In this document: one piece after another, positions 11,640 to 22,187 of the stretch
How the letters are laid out: the number at the start of each line of letters is the position of its first letter
Numbering within the stretch: position 1 is the stretch's first letter
NCBI GenBank assembly: GCA_946894095.1
Contig: OX335647.2
Coordinates: 18,556,001-18,620,000 of the forward strand
Length of the DNA: 64,000 bases
From: Incurvaria masculella
Taxonomy: Eukaryota; Arthropoda; Insecta; Lepidoptera; Incurvariidae
Reading direction: 5' to 3'
Program-made: the position numbers and the translations under genes
The notes under the pieces: generated by a model
Databases searched by the model: none
Seen by the model: only the letters and a program-made list of their open reading frames with translations
Told to the model about the DNA's origin: nothing

Positions 11640-11970
11640 GGGTGCCAACGGGACCCTATTACTAAGCCTCAACGGTCCGTCCGTCCGTCCGTCCATCCGT
11701 CCGTCCGTCCGTCCGTCCGTCCGTCCGCCATTCCGTCACAGGCCTGTATCTCATGAACCGCAATACATAAGCAGCTGAAATTTTCACAGAGTGTGTATTT
11801 TTTTTGCTGCTACAACAACAAATAGGTAAAATTTAAAAATTAATCAGATTGAAGGGTAATACCATTACATAAAAAACCCTTACAAAAAACGTAATTTGTT
11901 TGGGTTAAATCTTGTACGATGGCACGGAACCCTTCGTGTGCGAGTCTGTCTCGCACTTGGTGGGTTTTTT
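11640..11970 (-). repeat. GGTTCCGTACC interspersed repeat, minus copy
   Basis: On the minus strand it begins with an ACCAAGTGCGAG-like start and ends with GTAATAGGGTCCCGTTGGCACCC. A (GTCC)n microsatellite with one ATCC interruption occupies about 11682-11727. Inner arms GGGTTCCGT and its complement form an inverted pair. Same family as copies at 21.8, 22.2, 24.3 and 28.9 kb. Confidence 0.85.
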
Positions 11971-12190
11971 CATCTTGGACTTCACTCTATATGCATACAA
12001 TTACTTTGTAGGCTATTGATTTTTTAATGAATTAATAAATTCTGTATTGTGCAATGCATACAATAATTGTACATATTGCAATTGTCACTATGCGGAAAAA
12101 AAAATATTTGCTTGAAAAACTCTTCCAGTAAATATTTTTTTGCCTTTTCCTGTCATTTCCTTTGCAAAATATCATCGAAAACCATTAAAA

Positions 12191-12311
12191 GTAGTATTAA
12201 GAGTGGACGGACTAACTTTAATACGCGGATAATCTCTGGTCTAAATTTTTTTATGGTTAGTCCTGTGCTAGTCCACGTACTATATTTTGACAGTTTACTC
12301 TGAATACGACT
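12191..12311 (-). repeat. MITE with GTATTCAGAG-type ends, copy B
   Basis: Minus-strand copy of the 9107-9220 element, diverged, ending CTCTGAATACGACT. Confidence 0.75.
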
Positions 12312-13393
12312 CTTTTGGGTATGGAAAGACTTTTAAAGATGTGTTGTGATGACTGACATTCCCTATATAACTAGGAATCCCTTGGACCACAATGAATGGA
12401 CAGGTCGAAAAATCTCCAAAAACGCCTCATGTAATTAATGGACGCCCCCTTATCTCAATTATGTATCTGCATTTTTTATTTACTGTGGAACTAGTAACAT
12501 GAGCTTTTGAACTCTGTGTTTTCTAAAATGTCTGTAAATTTTTTGTTAAATGCTTGTGGTTAATCAATTGTTTAATTGGTTAATGTTGAAAATTTTATGT
12601 TTATAATAAATAAACTTATTTTATTGAATTGGTTGTTAACATTATGTATGGTTTTTCTATTTAGAAAAAAGTTACCAATTTTTATTTATGAAAATGGAAG
12701 GATGGTTACATCAGGCACCCACACCTCTCATAATAGAGCCCGAAGCCACAGAATAAGTAACTGTCCAAACCACCGCAATATTCCGTAATGAATTCAGGTG
12801 CCATGCCAAGTCTTTCTTGTTATGTGAACACAGAATGATCTAAATGTAAGGCGCAGATAATTTTTAATTCCTGCTTCTATTCTTTTCGTCCAATATGATG
12901 GTACTAGTGGGGATGTTAATGCGATAATTTGATGGGAATCTTGCAAATCTTCAACAAAGGTGATGCTTGCCACAGGTGTACCTGGGGTTGTTCTGAGCTG
13001 TTTACCTGGAGCTACGGGGAGCCATCGTGCAGATGGGCGGGGGGAGGTGGGGAAACTGCATTGTTTAGTTCCACCATAGAAAATTCAAGGACAGGGAATA
13101 CATTTCTGGAACAACATTGTTACAAAAATTTTGCTTTTTTAGCTTTTAGTACATTTTCTGTATCATTGTTGTTTCCTTACAATTAAACGGTTTAATATTT
13201 TTTCTTACATTTCACATCTTTGACTCTGTGGCTCAAATAGGTTATGCCAAAATGTTTATTTTCATTTGAAATCTCGGAAATAAAAAAAAACTAAATCTGT
13301 CAAGTATTTTGACTTGGTTTTCTGTTCAGTTTTTGTTTACTTTTACTAAAAATTCTACAAACTTTCTATTACTCACAAAACGTTAGCAAAGAA
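12312..13393. other. Intergenic upstream of CYB5D1
   Basis: AAAAACGCCTCATGTAATTA at 12419-12438 recurs with one change near 50297, marking a small unclassified repeat. A possible minus SINE fragment lies near 12800. The 150 bp before 13394 are the likely CYB5D1 promoter and 5' UTR; no TATA box was placed. Confidence 0.4.
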
Positions 13394-16300
13394 ATGGGTA
13401 AAAAGAAATGGTATTTGCCCTCGGAACTCGTGATTCACAATTCGATCGACGACATCTGGCTATGCGTGCATGGCACGATATTTGACGTAACACCATTCGT
13501 AAGAAAGTACATCTCCGATGAGGAGGCCAGTCCCACTTGCGGAGCGCTCTTGTGCAATTTGCGAGGCATTTGCGCCTGCAAAGCGAGCAAGGTGATTATG
13601 AGAAATAGAACCATCCACTGCTATAAGATATTTCTATAAGTACCTACAGAGGGATGACAATGATGTTATAATAAAAAGATGAAGAAAATTAATATTCTTT
13701 TATAACATGCAATCCCACTAGCTCTATAAGTAAGTTTTTAATCAACTCATTGACACATCTAGAAACCATTTATTTTCGGGGTATTTGCTGCACACAGAAT
13801 GTAAAAGACTAGACCCATTTATTTTATTTGTTTTCGCCCTGCCTCTATGGGTCAAGTATTTATCAAGTTATTGATTAATTTTAAGCTTTCCCGTTGAAAT
13901 TGTCGCAATGAGCGCCTTTCGGCAAGTTGCGTAGTCCGAATTGAGAAGAAAACTGCTTATTTATCACGACAGGTGGCGTCTAAGCGAGCCCACCTAAAAT
14001 ATCTGTCAAAGCTGTCAGATACCATACAAAATTGATGTCTAGTTATGCATATTTGAAACTGCCCTCCTTATTCAAAAGGCGGTAACTACATATTAGGCAC
14101 ATAGGGCAGGAGGGTAGTATAACGGTAAATATCTGACGCTCATACTCTATGATCAAACTTTTTTTAAGAAAATTGATGAATACTTTGCGAACACAAGGCA
14201 CCAGGGACCTACAATTTTATCTTTAAATATACCTAGACCATCAATCTACATGGATACCTATTTACTTATTTGAGACTTATATCGAAATTCGTTGTAGTTA
14301 TTTTTAAATATATTTATAAATGTTGTTTTACTTACGTCCTTGTAAGTTACAAACGAGCAAAACTTGTTCCTCGATCCTGCCTACTTATACGACTCAAAAA
14401 TGGATTCCTGAACAGGTCCGTCAATTCGGGGTCTGATCGAATGCCTCTCTACCTTTAGCTATACGTTTTTGGTCATCAGGAAATCAAACTAATGTTGGCA
14501 ATGGGCGGCAAGGACGTCAGTCATTGGTTCAAGGATGGTTGCAGCGACTATGTCAGCTACATGCACGCAGTGACCACTACAGAGGACGTGTACTCACCGC
14601 ACGGCACCTGGCCGCAGCTGAGCGGGATTGCACCTTCCACAAAATGGCGGCCGCCCGAGGAGCCGTTCTGGTTCGAAGATCAGTCACTGCTGGTGGGCTT
14701 GTTGACGAAAGATGCAAGGCCTTTGAAGATAATTAATACATTAACAGGTCGCCAAAATGTAGTTAGATAATTTGATTTTTGATAATTTGAAACCATCTTA
14801 CCTACTTTAACGTTATTGGCTGTGTACCATTGCTGTGTACCGAATTTTTTGACCGCCTATAAATATCCGTCATTGATGTGAGAACAGCTATCAGCCACTC
14901 GTGGCTCTGATTTATTCTGTGAAAAATCACGTGGAGAGCCGATCCATTGCATACTCAGAGATAAATATTAGCAGTATAGTATAGTATTGTTGGCTGCAGA
15001 TAGAGATGTACGAATGCACAAGGGTTATCAGGTAGGCGGTGTGGCGGTATCGAGTACATAATACCTAGGTACTGCAGGTCAAGGCAAGGTCAAGACGGTC
15101 AGGAGATGTTTTTTGCGGATTCGAACGCCCTTCGCTTTTTTTATATTTAGGTATAGCGCTCCCAATGTCCAACCGCGAGTTTGTATGCAAAAGAAGACGC
15201 TATTCCAAATGAACGCCCGAAAACGTCAAAGTGGTAACCATAGCTCCGTACTTAGGTCTTCGGTAGGCCTTGTCGTCTCTGCATATATTGATTTGGTTAT
15301 TATCGCGAGTGCCACGTGGACAATGTCCACTTCCTATTTTCCAGGTAGGTACCGTAGTTTCTAACGATTCTATCCACACTCGGGAAGACAGATGACTCCC
15401 ATATCTCCAGCGTGGTCACGGAGTTGTTCAACTAAACAACAGATTAAATCACTCACCTGCGAGTTAACCCGGCGACTTAATTTACCGTGGTGACGTTCAT
15501 GTTCACTTCTAACAATTTCCCTTCAGGAGACACCGACACGATCGAAGTGTGCGCAGAAGAGACGATTTACGAAATAATGCAATATCGCTACCTGCCCTAC
15601 AATCGTCACTTCTCGTCTTACACATGGACGTACAGGGGCCGGCCTCTCGCACTTGACAAGTCGCTCGTTGCCAACTCCATCCTCGATGACAGGCGCTGCT
15701 TCCAATCGATGGCTTTGAGCGAGGATACGCACGTGCCTAGCATCTTGCTGTACTACAATGATGATTGCACAGAAGGTCAGTAACAGCCACAGAGAGAATG
15801 TCTTAATGATATTTAGGTTTGTATAGGTCAGGTGAGAAAAACAAAAAATACTAACTTCACAGGTTATTTAAAGCAAGAGCGTCCACAAACGTAGACAATG
15901 CCTAAAGATCGGAGCGGTCATTGGATTCCGTGACAATTTTCTATTTTGGACAAAACAAGTTTTTATTTAACTTGTAAAGTTTGTATGCATGCGAAGATGG
16001 CAATAAAGGCCCCTTAGTCAAAGGTTATTTGCTAATCAGCACACAGTGAACCCTATAATGCGTATCCAATTCCCCCACCGTGGAGGAGAGGTGGCTTTAG
16101 TTTGATGCAGATATTCAATAGACATTACCGTGCTTGGCTTAGCCAAAGTATGTCTTCCGACTGTCAGTTTTGCCATAAAATTTATGGAACGAATGTCAAA
16201 TTTGACAGTCGGTAGCCATACTTTGGCGAAGCCAAGCACGAGTAATGTCTGAATCTCAGCATGTGTCCTTGCTTTACGACTAGTTAATAATCTTTCACGG

Positions 16301-16508
16301 GTTATTGTGTATTTTTTTAACTAAGATATATAAATTAACGTAAACATTTTACCACTAAACTTATTTGTTATTGTAAGAATCTAGGTATTAAAATAGCCTA
16401 AATTCACTGAGCTTGGATTTTTTCATTAATTTAAACTACTTTTTCCGTGTATTTGTTTCAGATTGTCCAGATTTTACACCCAACTGCTTATGTAACTTTG
16501 AAAAGTAG
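13394..16508 (+). CDS. CYB5D1: Cytochrome b5 domain-containing protein 1, four exons
   Basis: Exons 13394-13591, 14480-14747, 15527-15775 and 16462-16508 join in phase to 253 residues. Exon 1 begins a b5-like fold (YLPSELVIHN...DDIWLCVHGTIFDVT). Exon 2 has GGKDVSHWF, whose His corresponds to the conserved SHWF of the family, and the RPLKIINTLT block. Exon 3 has YLPYNRHFSSYTWTYRGRPL and LLYYNDD, as in vertebrate CYB5D1. The last 47-nt exon adds a Cys-containing tail; without that splice the frame would stop four codons after the family's usual C-terminus. In other animals and algae CYB5D1 is linked to ciliary axonemes. The canonical HPGG haem motif is absent and a four-Cys stretch sits before the exon 1/2 junction. 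AATAAA lies at 16545-16550. Confidence 0.92.
15425..15505 (+). repeat. Short repeat in CYB5D1 intron 2
   Basis: AGATTAAATCACTCACCTG and the following CCCGGCG.CTTAATTT.CC recur near 32285-32345, so it is an unclassified interspersed repeat. Confidence 0.45.
16121..16250. repeat. 130-bp hairpin MITE in CYB5D1 intron 3
   Basis: Left arm GACATTACCGTGCTTGGCTT and right arm complement AGACATTACTCGTGCTTGGC continue with few mismatches through CCAAAGTATG and CCGACTGTCA, about 50 bp per arm. No coding capacity. Confidence 0.8.
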
Positions 16509-16735
16509 TCGATTTGTTGTCTCCGATTTAAATTTGAATTTCACAATAAATACGAATAACGGAAACATCGTTTTTAAAACTTATTGCATAATAAAGTCCC
16601 TACTATACACTGAGCATCTGCAGTGTCTGGGTATAATTTTTAATCGAATAGGGGATTAAAGATGCGTTTATAGGTCATATATAATTGTTGTTTTAATTGA
16701 TTGTGTTATATTATTGAACCCTACAACCCTAATCC

Positions 16736-17015
16736 CAGACCCGTTGCAAAACTTTCTGCTTCTGAGTTGGATAAGTGCATTTGGGCACGAATGCGAGTTA
16801 TTCCTTGATTAAGAATTCATGGTTGGTATCATTACATTGGATGAAAAGTTGGTCGAACCAGCAATGAAAAAAATTTCGTGTTTTCCATTCAGTTCAATGC
16901 AGCCGTGCTCAATAAAGTCCTGTAATATGTTTTATGAGAATACGATGTGTTTGGCTAATACCATGGCCAAAAGTTTAAAAACGATGGACATTTGTGTCCA
17001 GTTACATACAAAAAT
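16736..17015 (+). repeat. SINE copy, degenerate, of the tRNA-headed type
   Basis: Contains GAGTTGGATAAGTGCAT, shared with the tRNA-headed copy at 21442, then the family body TTCCATTCAGTTCAATGCAG, CCGTGCTCA and GGCTAATACCATGG, ending near TGTCCAGTTACATA. Confidence 0.7.
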
Positions 17016-17180
17016 GTGGGATGTTGCATTTAATAAAACATCAAATAAGCAACGAACCATATTTTTTATTTTTACCTTAGGTGTAACATACGTTACTTTA
17101 TCTACTTATTTTAATTTTTAGGCAATATCAATATTTGTAAGTCATATACTTGTTGAACTACACTTACGGTAGCCTTCAGG

Positions 17181-17213
17181 TGCACAGGCACAGACAATGT
17201 CTGTGCCTGTGCA
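17181..17213. repeat. 33-bp near-perfect palindrome
   Basis: TGCACAGGCACAGACA and its exact complement separated by one base. Confidence 0.85.
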
Positions 17214-17318
17214 TACTCACAATGGACATTTATAGTTATCTACATAATGGAAAAGTACACGTTTCTAGGAACCAACCGTCAAAATTCTTCTAGGAACAAA
17301 ACAACAAACCACGATACC

Positions 17319-17400
17319 GCTGAAGGCCGGGAGGACTGGAGGAAAATTGGAGAGGCGTATGTCCAGCAATGGACGCAAACACGCTGACTGACTGACTGAA
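17319..17400 (+). mobile_element. LINE 3' end (RTE-like), truncated
   Basis: The frame 17319-17387 reads GREDWRKIGEAYVQQWTQTR and stops. This is the typical C-terminus of RTE-type ORF2 in insect genomes. A short (CTGA)n tail follows, as expected of an RTE 3' end. Confidence 0.7.
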
Positions 17401-17775
17401 TGTCTCCCTCAGCGCGCCAAGCGACAGTCAGGTGACCCTACAGAGCCAATGGGAGAGGACCACGAAAGGCAGCCATCTTGTTCGCTCACCACGGCCGCCA
17501 GTAACGTCAGTCGCGTCCCGGGGTCTCGCCGTCGCCGCTTTCGGGCTGGCTCGGTGGAGTGCAACAGCACCCTCCGTCTCTTCGGCGCTCCATCACCCCT
17601 GAATCCGAGTGGGCTCCTCCAACGAATCGCCCGGTGGTGCGGTGCGTCCACCGTGGGAGCCACCCTCAGCCGCTCGAGGTTCGCTGCGCAGGGGCAGGCG
17701 CCATTCGCCGCCCGACCACGTGCTCCAGGCGCTATTCGCCACCTGACCACGTGCTCCTGACTTCACCCTGGGTAT
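17401..17775. other. GC-rich segment with a 31-bp tandem duplication
   Basis: Long frames are open on both strands over the same bases because GC content is high, so none is a trustworthy gene. Near 17690-17757 a unit with ATTCGCC.CC.GACCACGTG is duplicated. It may be a fragment of a retroelement or an unrecognised host exon. Confidence 0.4.
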
Positions 17776-19144
17776 GGTACCGAACATTATTTTTTTTGCC
17801 GGCTTTAGAATCAGTGCGCGTTAACACTTCTCAGTGTGTTCATCCGTAGGTATTAGGGGGTCCAATTAGGAACCTATTCTATTTCTATACCTACTTGTAT
17901 ATTTGTGTTTGTGCTCGTCTTAGAACATTGGTTGTTGGTGCTGTTTGTATAATAGGTCGGGGAAAAAGTCTTTTCGCATTATAGTATGTATGAACTTGTA
18001 ATAAAATCTCTTTGGCTATACTATTTGTATCAGGCTGGTTTTGGTATCATTGAAAGTTTAAATTTTAAAGAACATAATTCCAAATTCAAATTAGGAAAAT
18101 GTGTGATTCTCATTTGTTTTTCGTACTGTCAAAATGAGTGAATCTAATGAAGAAATTCGATACATTTTAAAATTTTACTACAAAAAAGGTAAAAATGCAA
18201 CGCAAGCCGCGAAAAAAATTTGCGATGTTTATGGACCTAGTGCAGTGTCTGTGAGAGTAGCACAAATTTGGTTTAAGCGTTTTCAATCCGGAAATTTTGA
18301 TGTCAAAGATGCACGTCGCTCTGGTCGCCCTATTACGGATAAAATGGATGCCATTTTTGAAAAAGTGGAGCAAGATCGGCATATCAGTAGTTACGACGTA
18401 GCTGAAGAACTAGGAATTGACCACAAAACAGTTTTGGCGCATTTGAAAAAAACTGGGTACACAAAGAAGCTCGATATTTGGGTACCTCACGAGCTCACTG
18501 AAAGAAACCTAATGAACCGTGTACTCATTTGTGATTCTTTATTACGACGTAATGAAACCGAACCATTTTTGAAGAAGCTGATAACTGGTGATGAAAAGTG
18601 GATCACGTACGACAAGAACGTGCGAAAAAGGTCGTGGTCAAAGGCCGGTCAAGCTTCACAGACTGTGGCGAAACCCGGGTTAACTCGCAACAAGGTGATG
18701 CTGTGTGTGTGGTGGGATTGGAAGGGCATTATTCATTATGAGCTGTTACCACCAGGCAGGACCATCGATTCTGAACTCTACTGCGAACAACTGATGAGAT
18801 TAAAGCAAGAAGTTGAGAGAAAGCGGCCGGAATTAATCAACAGAAGGGGTGTGGTTTTTCATCATGATAACGCTAGACCTCACACATCTTTAGCCACTCA
18901 GCAAAAACTAAGAGAGTTTGGCTGGGAGGTGTTAATGCATCCGCCGTATAGTCCTGACCTTGCACCTTCAGATTTCCACCTGTTTAGGTCTTTTCAGAAT
19001 TCTTTAGGCAGTGTCAGGTTAACATCACGAGAGGACTGCCAAAACCACTTGTCGCGGTATATTGATCAGAAGTCCCAATATTTCTATAGCAATGGGATCG
19101 AGGGGTTAGTCACTCGAGCAAAAAGTGTACACCAGATTCCCAGT

Positions 19145-19640
19145 AGTCAAGATTTCCTTGGGATTTCTAGATTCCTAAAGATTTCCAAAGACTACCAAAG
19201 ATTCTTGGAGATTCCTAAAGATTTCCAAAGACTCCCAAAGATTCTTGGAGATTCCTAAAGATTTCCAAAGACTACCAATGATTCTTGGAGATTCCTAAAG
19301 ATTTCCAAAGACTCCCAAAGATTCTTGGAGATTCCTAAAGATTTCCAAAGATTCTTGGAGATTCCTAAAGATTTCCAAAGACTACCAAAGATTCTTGGAG
19401 ATTCCTAAAGATTTCCAAAGACTACCAAAGATTCTTGGAGATTCCTAAAGATTTCCAAAGACTCCCAAAGATTCTTAAAGACTCCCAAAGATTTTTAGGG
19501 AATACTGGGATTTTCTAACATTTCTGAGGACTACCAAAGATTACCTGGATTTTTTAAGGACTACCAACACATTTTTGGTACATTCCAAAGATTTCGGGAT
19601 TTCTAAAGATTCTTAGAGATTCTTAGTGACCACCAACGAT
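19145..19640 (+). repeat. Minisatellite array, about 40-bp unit
   Basis: Tandem units built from AGATTCCTAAAGATTTCC, AAAGACTACC and AAAGATTCTTGG, very regular from 19170 to 19490 and degenerate afterwards. Some units lack one subunit. Confidence 0.92.
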
Positions 19641-19837
19641 TCATAGACACTTATAATTCAATAGAATATGTATGGTTAAAATCTTTTCAATCTCGTTTGT
19701 CATCTGACTGAATTGCTGACAGCCGGCTGGCCAGCTGGCTGTCCTTTGACTTGACGGCGCACAAATACCTACAAAAATAAAATTATTGAACCAAAATCAC
19801 TGACTAAAAGTCCCCCACCCAATACACAGTAGGTACA

Positions 19838-20070
19838 CGCGGGGTGCGCGTTGCGCGCAGCACGTGTCCGTGACGTCATCGCGGACAGGCGGGCGGCGCG
19901 GCCGCCCGGCGGGGGGGCGGCGCGGGCGCGGCGTCCGCGCGAGGCGGCGCGGGCGCGGCGTCCGCGCGAGGCGGCAACGGCGCGGGCGCGGGAGGCGGCG
20001 GCGAGCGGCGCCCGCGGGAGGCGGCAACGGCGCGGCGGGCGGGGCGCGGGGCGCGATATTCGTTTTGGAC
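19838..20070. repeat. Very GC-rich tandem block
   Basis: Unit of about 27 bp containing GCGGCGTCCGCGCGAGGC, repeated exactly once and then with variants. CpG-dense within AT-rich DNA. Open frames on both strands are low-complexity artefacts. Confidence 0.85.
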
Positions 20071-20107
20071 ATATTCACCCAGGCGGAATCCGGTTAAATT
20101 AGATCCC

Positions 20108-20385
20108 ATATTATCTCAGCGATCTTTAGATCAGCGCTGATTTTTTCTTTTCCTGAGGCATTATACAATACCATTTTTGAAGCCACAGTACATATTTCAC
20201 ATACTAAATTTCAAGGTGAGGTACTCCGCTCTTTCGAAATCTCTTCAAATCTCAGCCATCATTAGGTCAGGGTTGATTATTTTTTTGCCTGGGTCGTTAT
20301 AAAAGGCTATATTTGAAACCTTAGCAAATATTTCACGTAGAAAACTTCGCGATAAGGTAGGTACTCTTCTTTTTCGAAATCCCTT
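20108..20385 (+). repeat. Tandem duplication, about 135-bp unit
   Basis: Two diverged copies share ATCTCAGC.ATC, TTAGATCAG/TTAGGTCAG, ATATTTCAC and CTTTTTCGAAATC/CTCTTTCGAAATC landmarks. Confidence 0.7.
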
Positions 20386-20387
20386 GC

Positions 20388-20510
20388 AGTCGTATTCACA
20401 GTGAACCTGTAAAAACTTGGTACGAGATTAGCACCGGACTAACCATACAAAAACCGGTTTACTTCGACCTTAATACGCGTAGTAAAGTTAGTCCGCCCAC
20501 TTTATAATAC
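20388..20510 (+). repeat. MITE with GTATTCAGAG-type ends, copy C
   Basis: Nested in the element that splits mariner. Retains TAGCACCGGACTAACCATAC exactly. Confidence 0.78.
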
Positions 20511-20564
20511 TTTTTAATACTGCTGTTTGTATCTAAAACAATTTTAGTAACAAAAATAAGATTT

Positions 20565-21000
20565 CCAGATTCATCGGACACCTTCCGAAGATTGTCTGAT
20601 ATTACAAAGATTTGCAAAGATTCTCAGATTCCTTAGGATTACTCGGGATTACATAAGATTTCCGGATTCTTCGGACTCCCGTCAGATTTATCGGACTCCG
20701 CCTAAGATTACACGAGATATTCATGATTTTTTTAGGATTCCCAATGATTTCCTTAGGATTCTCAGATTCTTTAGGATTACTCGGGATTACATAAGATTTC
20801 CGAGATTCTCCGGACTCCCACCAGATTCCTCAGACTCCCACCAGATTCCTCGGACTCCCACCTAAGTTTCTCAGATTCTTTAGGATTACTCGGGATTACA
20901 TAAGATTTCCGAGATTCTCCGGACTCCCGCCAGATTCCTCAGACTCCCACCAGATTCCTCGGACTCCCACCTAAGATTCTTGAGATTCCTAAACGATTGT
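20565..21000 (+). repeat. Second minisatellite array
   Basis: Irregular units of GATTCCTC(A/G)GACTCCCACC and TAGGATTACTCGGGATTACA, including a duplicated block of roughly 110 bp (about 20756-20870 and 20871-20975). Related in style to the 19145 array. Confidence 0.85.
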
Positions 21001-21178
21001 ACACCAGATTCCCTGAGTGAGTGACCCCTCGAATGGGATCATGTCCCTACCTACAAGATGGCAAAAAGTTATCGAACAAAATGGTACCTACATACTTTAG
21101 TTAAATGTAAAAAAAACCATATTAAAAAATGTTTTGAATTTTCTTAAAAAATGCGAAGAAACTTTTTCCCCAACCAAT

Positions 21179-21441
21179 ATATATAATCTATATATATATA
21201 ATACATGGTGCATTAATTTAATTTATCTGGGTTTAATTTGGTTAGACAGAATTAGTACCCATCTTGTGACGTATGGTTAAGGACCCGGCCCCGCTCACCG
21301 ACTGATATCCGCTTGGCATTAACCTCTTAACCATACGTCACAACTGGCGTCACGAACAGCGTTGAAATGTCCCTCAGACATCCCTCATATAAAAAATAAA
21401 GTAATTAAACCCATACCATTACATATTTTATTATTTAATAT
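21179..21441. repeat. Inverted repeat TTGTGACGTATGGTTAAG
   Basis: The 18-bp sequence at about 21264 has an exact complement ending near 21343, with about 45 bp between. The rest of the interval is AT-rich and unrecognised. Confidence 0.75.
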
Positions 21442-21752
21442 GTTCCTCTATGAAGTACTTTGGTCTAGGGGCTAGAGGACTTGCCTTTCATGCGAGAGTT
21501 CAAATGCTCGCCCGGACATGCACAACTTTCTTTCTCTTTCCGAGTTGGATAAGTGCATTGGATAAAGTTATGTTGAAGCGGCAATGAAAAAAATCCGTGT
21601 GCTCCATCCAGTTCAATGTAGCCGTGCTCATAAAGGGAAGGTCCTGGCATGGCACCTAATTATTTCGGAAATGTGGTGTATCGGGCTAATATCATAAGGT
21701 TAGTTGTGTGGTATTATCCATCCATGTCAGGTTACATAAAAAAATTAAGGTT
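21442..21752 (+). repeat. SINE copy with tRNA-like head
   Basis: Head has an A-box-like TGGTCTAGGGGCTAGAGG and a B-box-like GAGTTCAAATGCTCG about 40 bp on, then a linker with GAGTTGGATAAGTGCATTGG. The body is the same as in 5S-headed copies: GAAGCGGCAATGAAAA, CCATCCAGTTCAATGTAGCC, GGTCCTGGCATGGCACCTA, ending in TTACATAAAAAA. Confidence 0.85.
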
Positions 21753-21803
21753 GTTGACTTATCCTTCAGGAAGAGAGCCTCAAGTCTCAGTTATGCAATG
21801 TGT

Positions 21804-22119
21804 TATGCAAGTGCGAGTCGGATTCGCACACAAAGGGTTCCGTACCATCGTGAAAGATTTAACACAAAAAAGGTTTAGCGATATGAGGGCCCCATACATA
21901 TAGTTTTTTTTATGGGGCCCTCATTTAATTTTTGTTATTTTTTTATTTTGCCTATTTGTTGTTATAGAGGCAAAATAAATACACACTCTGTGAACATTTC
22001 AGCTACCTACCTATTACGGTTCATAAGATACAGCCCTGTGACAGACGGACGGACGGACGGACGGCGGAGGCTTAGTAAAAGGGTTCCGTTTTCACCCTTT
22101 GGGTACGGAACCCTAAAAA
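21804..22119 (+). repeat. GGTTCCGTACC repeat
   Basis: CAAGTGCGAGTCGGATTCGC, AAAGGGTTCCGTACCATCG, a (GACG)n tract near 22045 and GGGTACGGAACCCTAAAAA in order. It contains a 14-bp perfect hairpin (ATGAGGGCCCCATA and complement) at about 21884-21924. Confidence 0.9.
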
Positions 22120-22187
22120 ATGCATTTTACAAATATTGCTTCATCGAAAACTTATCTCTTCATACTCTTGTCACATATTTGTTAAAA

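Larger units (their letters stand above)
19099..21031. mobile_element. Non-autonomous TIR element with 8-bp target duplication
   Basis: Flanked by AATGGGAT at 19091-19098 and 21032-21039. Ends are inverted: left CGAGGGGTTAGTCACTCGAG, right complement CGAGGGGTCACTCACTCAGG. GTACACCAGATTCCC occurs near both ends in direct orientation. The interior is two minisatellite arrays, a GC-rich block, a tandem duplication and a nested MITE, with no transposase. An 8-bp duplication fits hAT or P-type superfamilies, but the terminal sequence is not diagnostic. Confidence 0.85.
18134..21100 (+). pseudogene. mariner transposase, split by insertion near its C-terminus
   Basis: Residues 1-322 (18134-19099) read without stops: a helix-turn-helix N-terminus, WVPHEL at 116-121, TGDEKW with Asp 153, HHDNARPH with Asp 245 and YSPDLAPSD with Asp 280, giving the D,D34D triad. 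Coding is then cut by an insertion at 19099-21031. The last 19 residues (including RWQKVIEQNG) and stop lie at 21041-21100. The insertion plus one target copy is 1941 bp, a multiple of three, but as it stands the frame runs into the repeat array and stops at 19258 with a foreign tail. The enzyme would cut and paste the element at TA sites; this copy is probably inactive. Confidence 0.93.
17952..21178 (+). mobile_element. mariner element, interrupted by a 1.93-kb insertion
   Basis: Terminal inverted repeats match for about 28 bp: left ATAGGTCGGGGAAAAAGTC and right complement ATTGGTTGGGGAAAAAGTT, both continuing into TTCGCAT. The flanks are TA-rich as expected for TA target sites. Removing the insertion leaves about 1.29 kb, the normal mariner size. 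Confidence 0.92.

Noticed and set aside
16819..17121. 100-codon plus-strand ORF
   Set aside because: It lies across a SINE copy and its flank.
17409..17849. Overlapping 96-113-codon frames on both strands
   Set aside because: Open mainly because of GC content; no homology and the frames exclude each other.
19145..19640. Regular direct repeats that look CRISPR-like
   Set aside because: There are no unique spacers; the whole unit is repeated, it lies inside a transposon in a eukaryotic genome and no cas genes exist.
19851..20109. Open frames of 77-93 codons on both strands
   Set aside because: They are Arg/Ala/Pro low-complexity translations of a GC-rich tandem array in which almost every frame is open.
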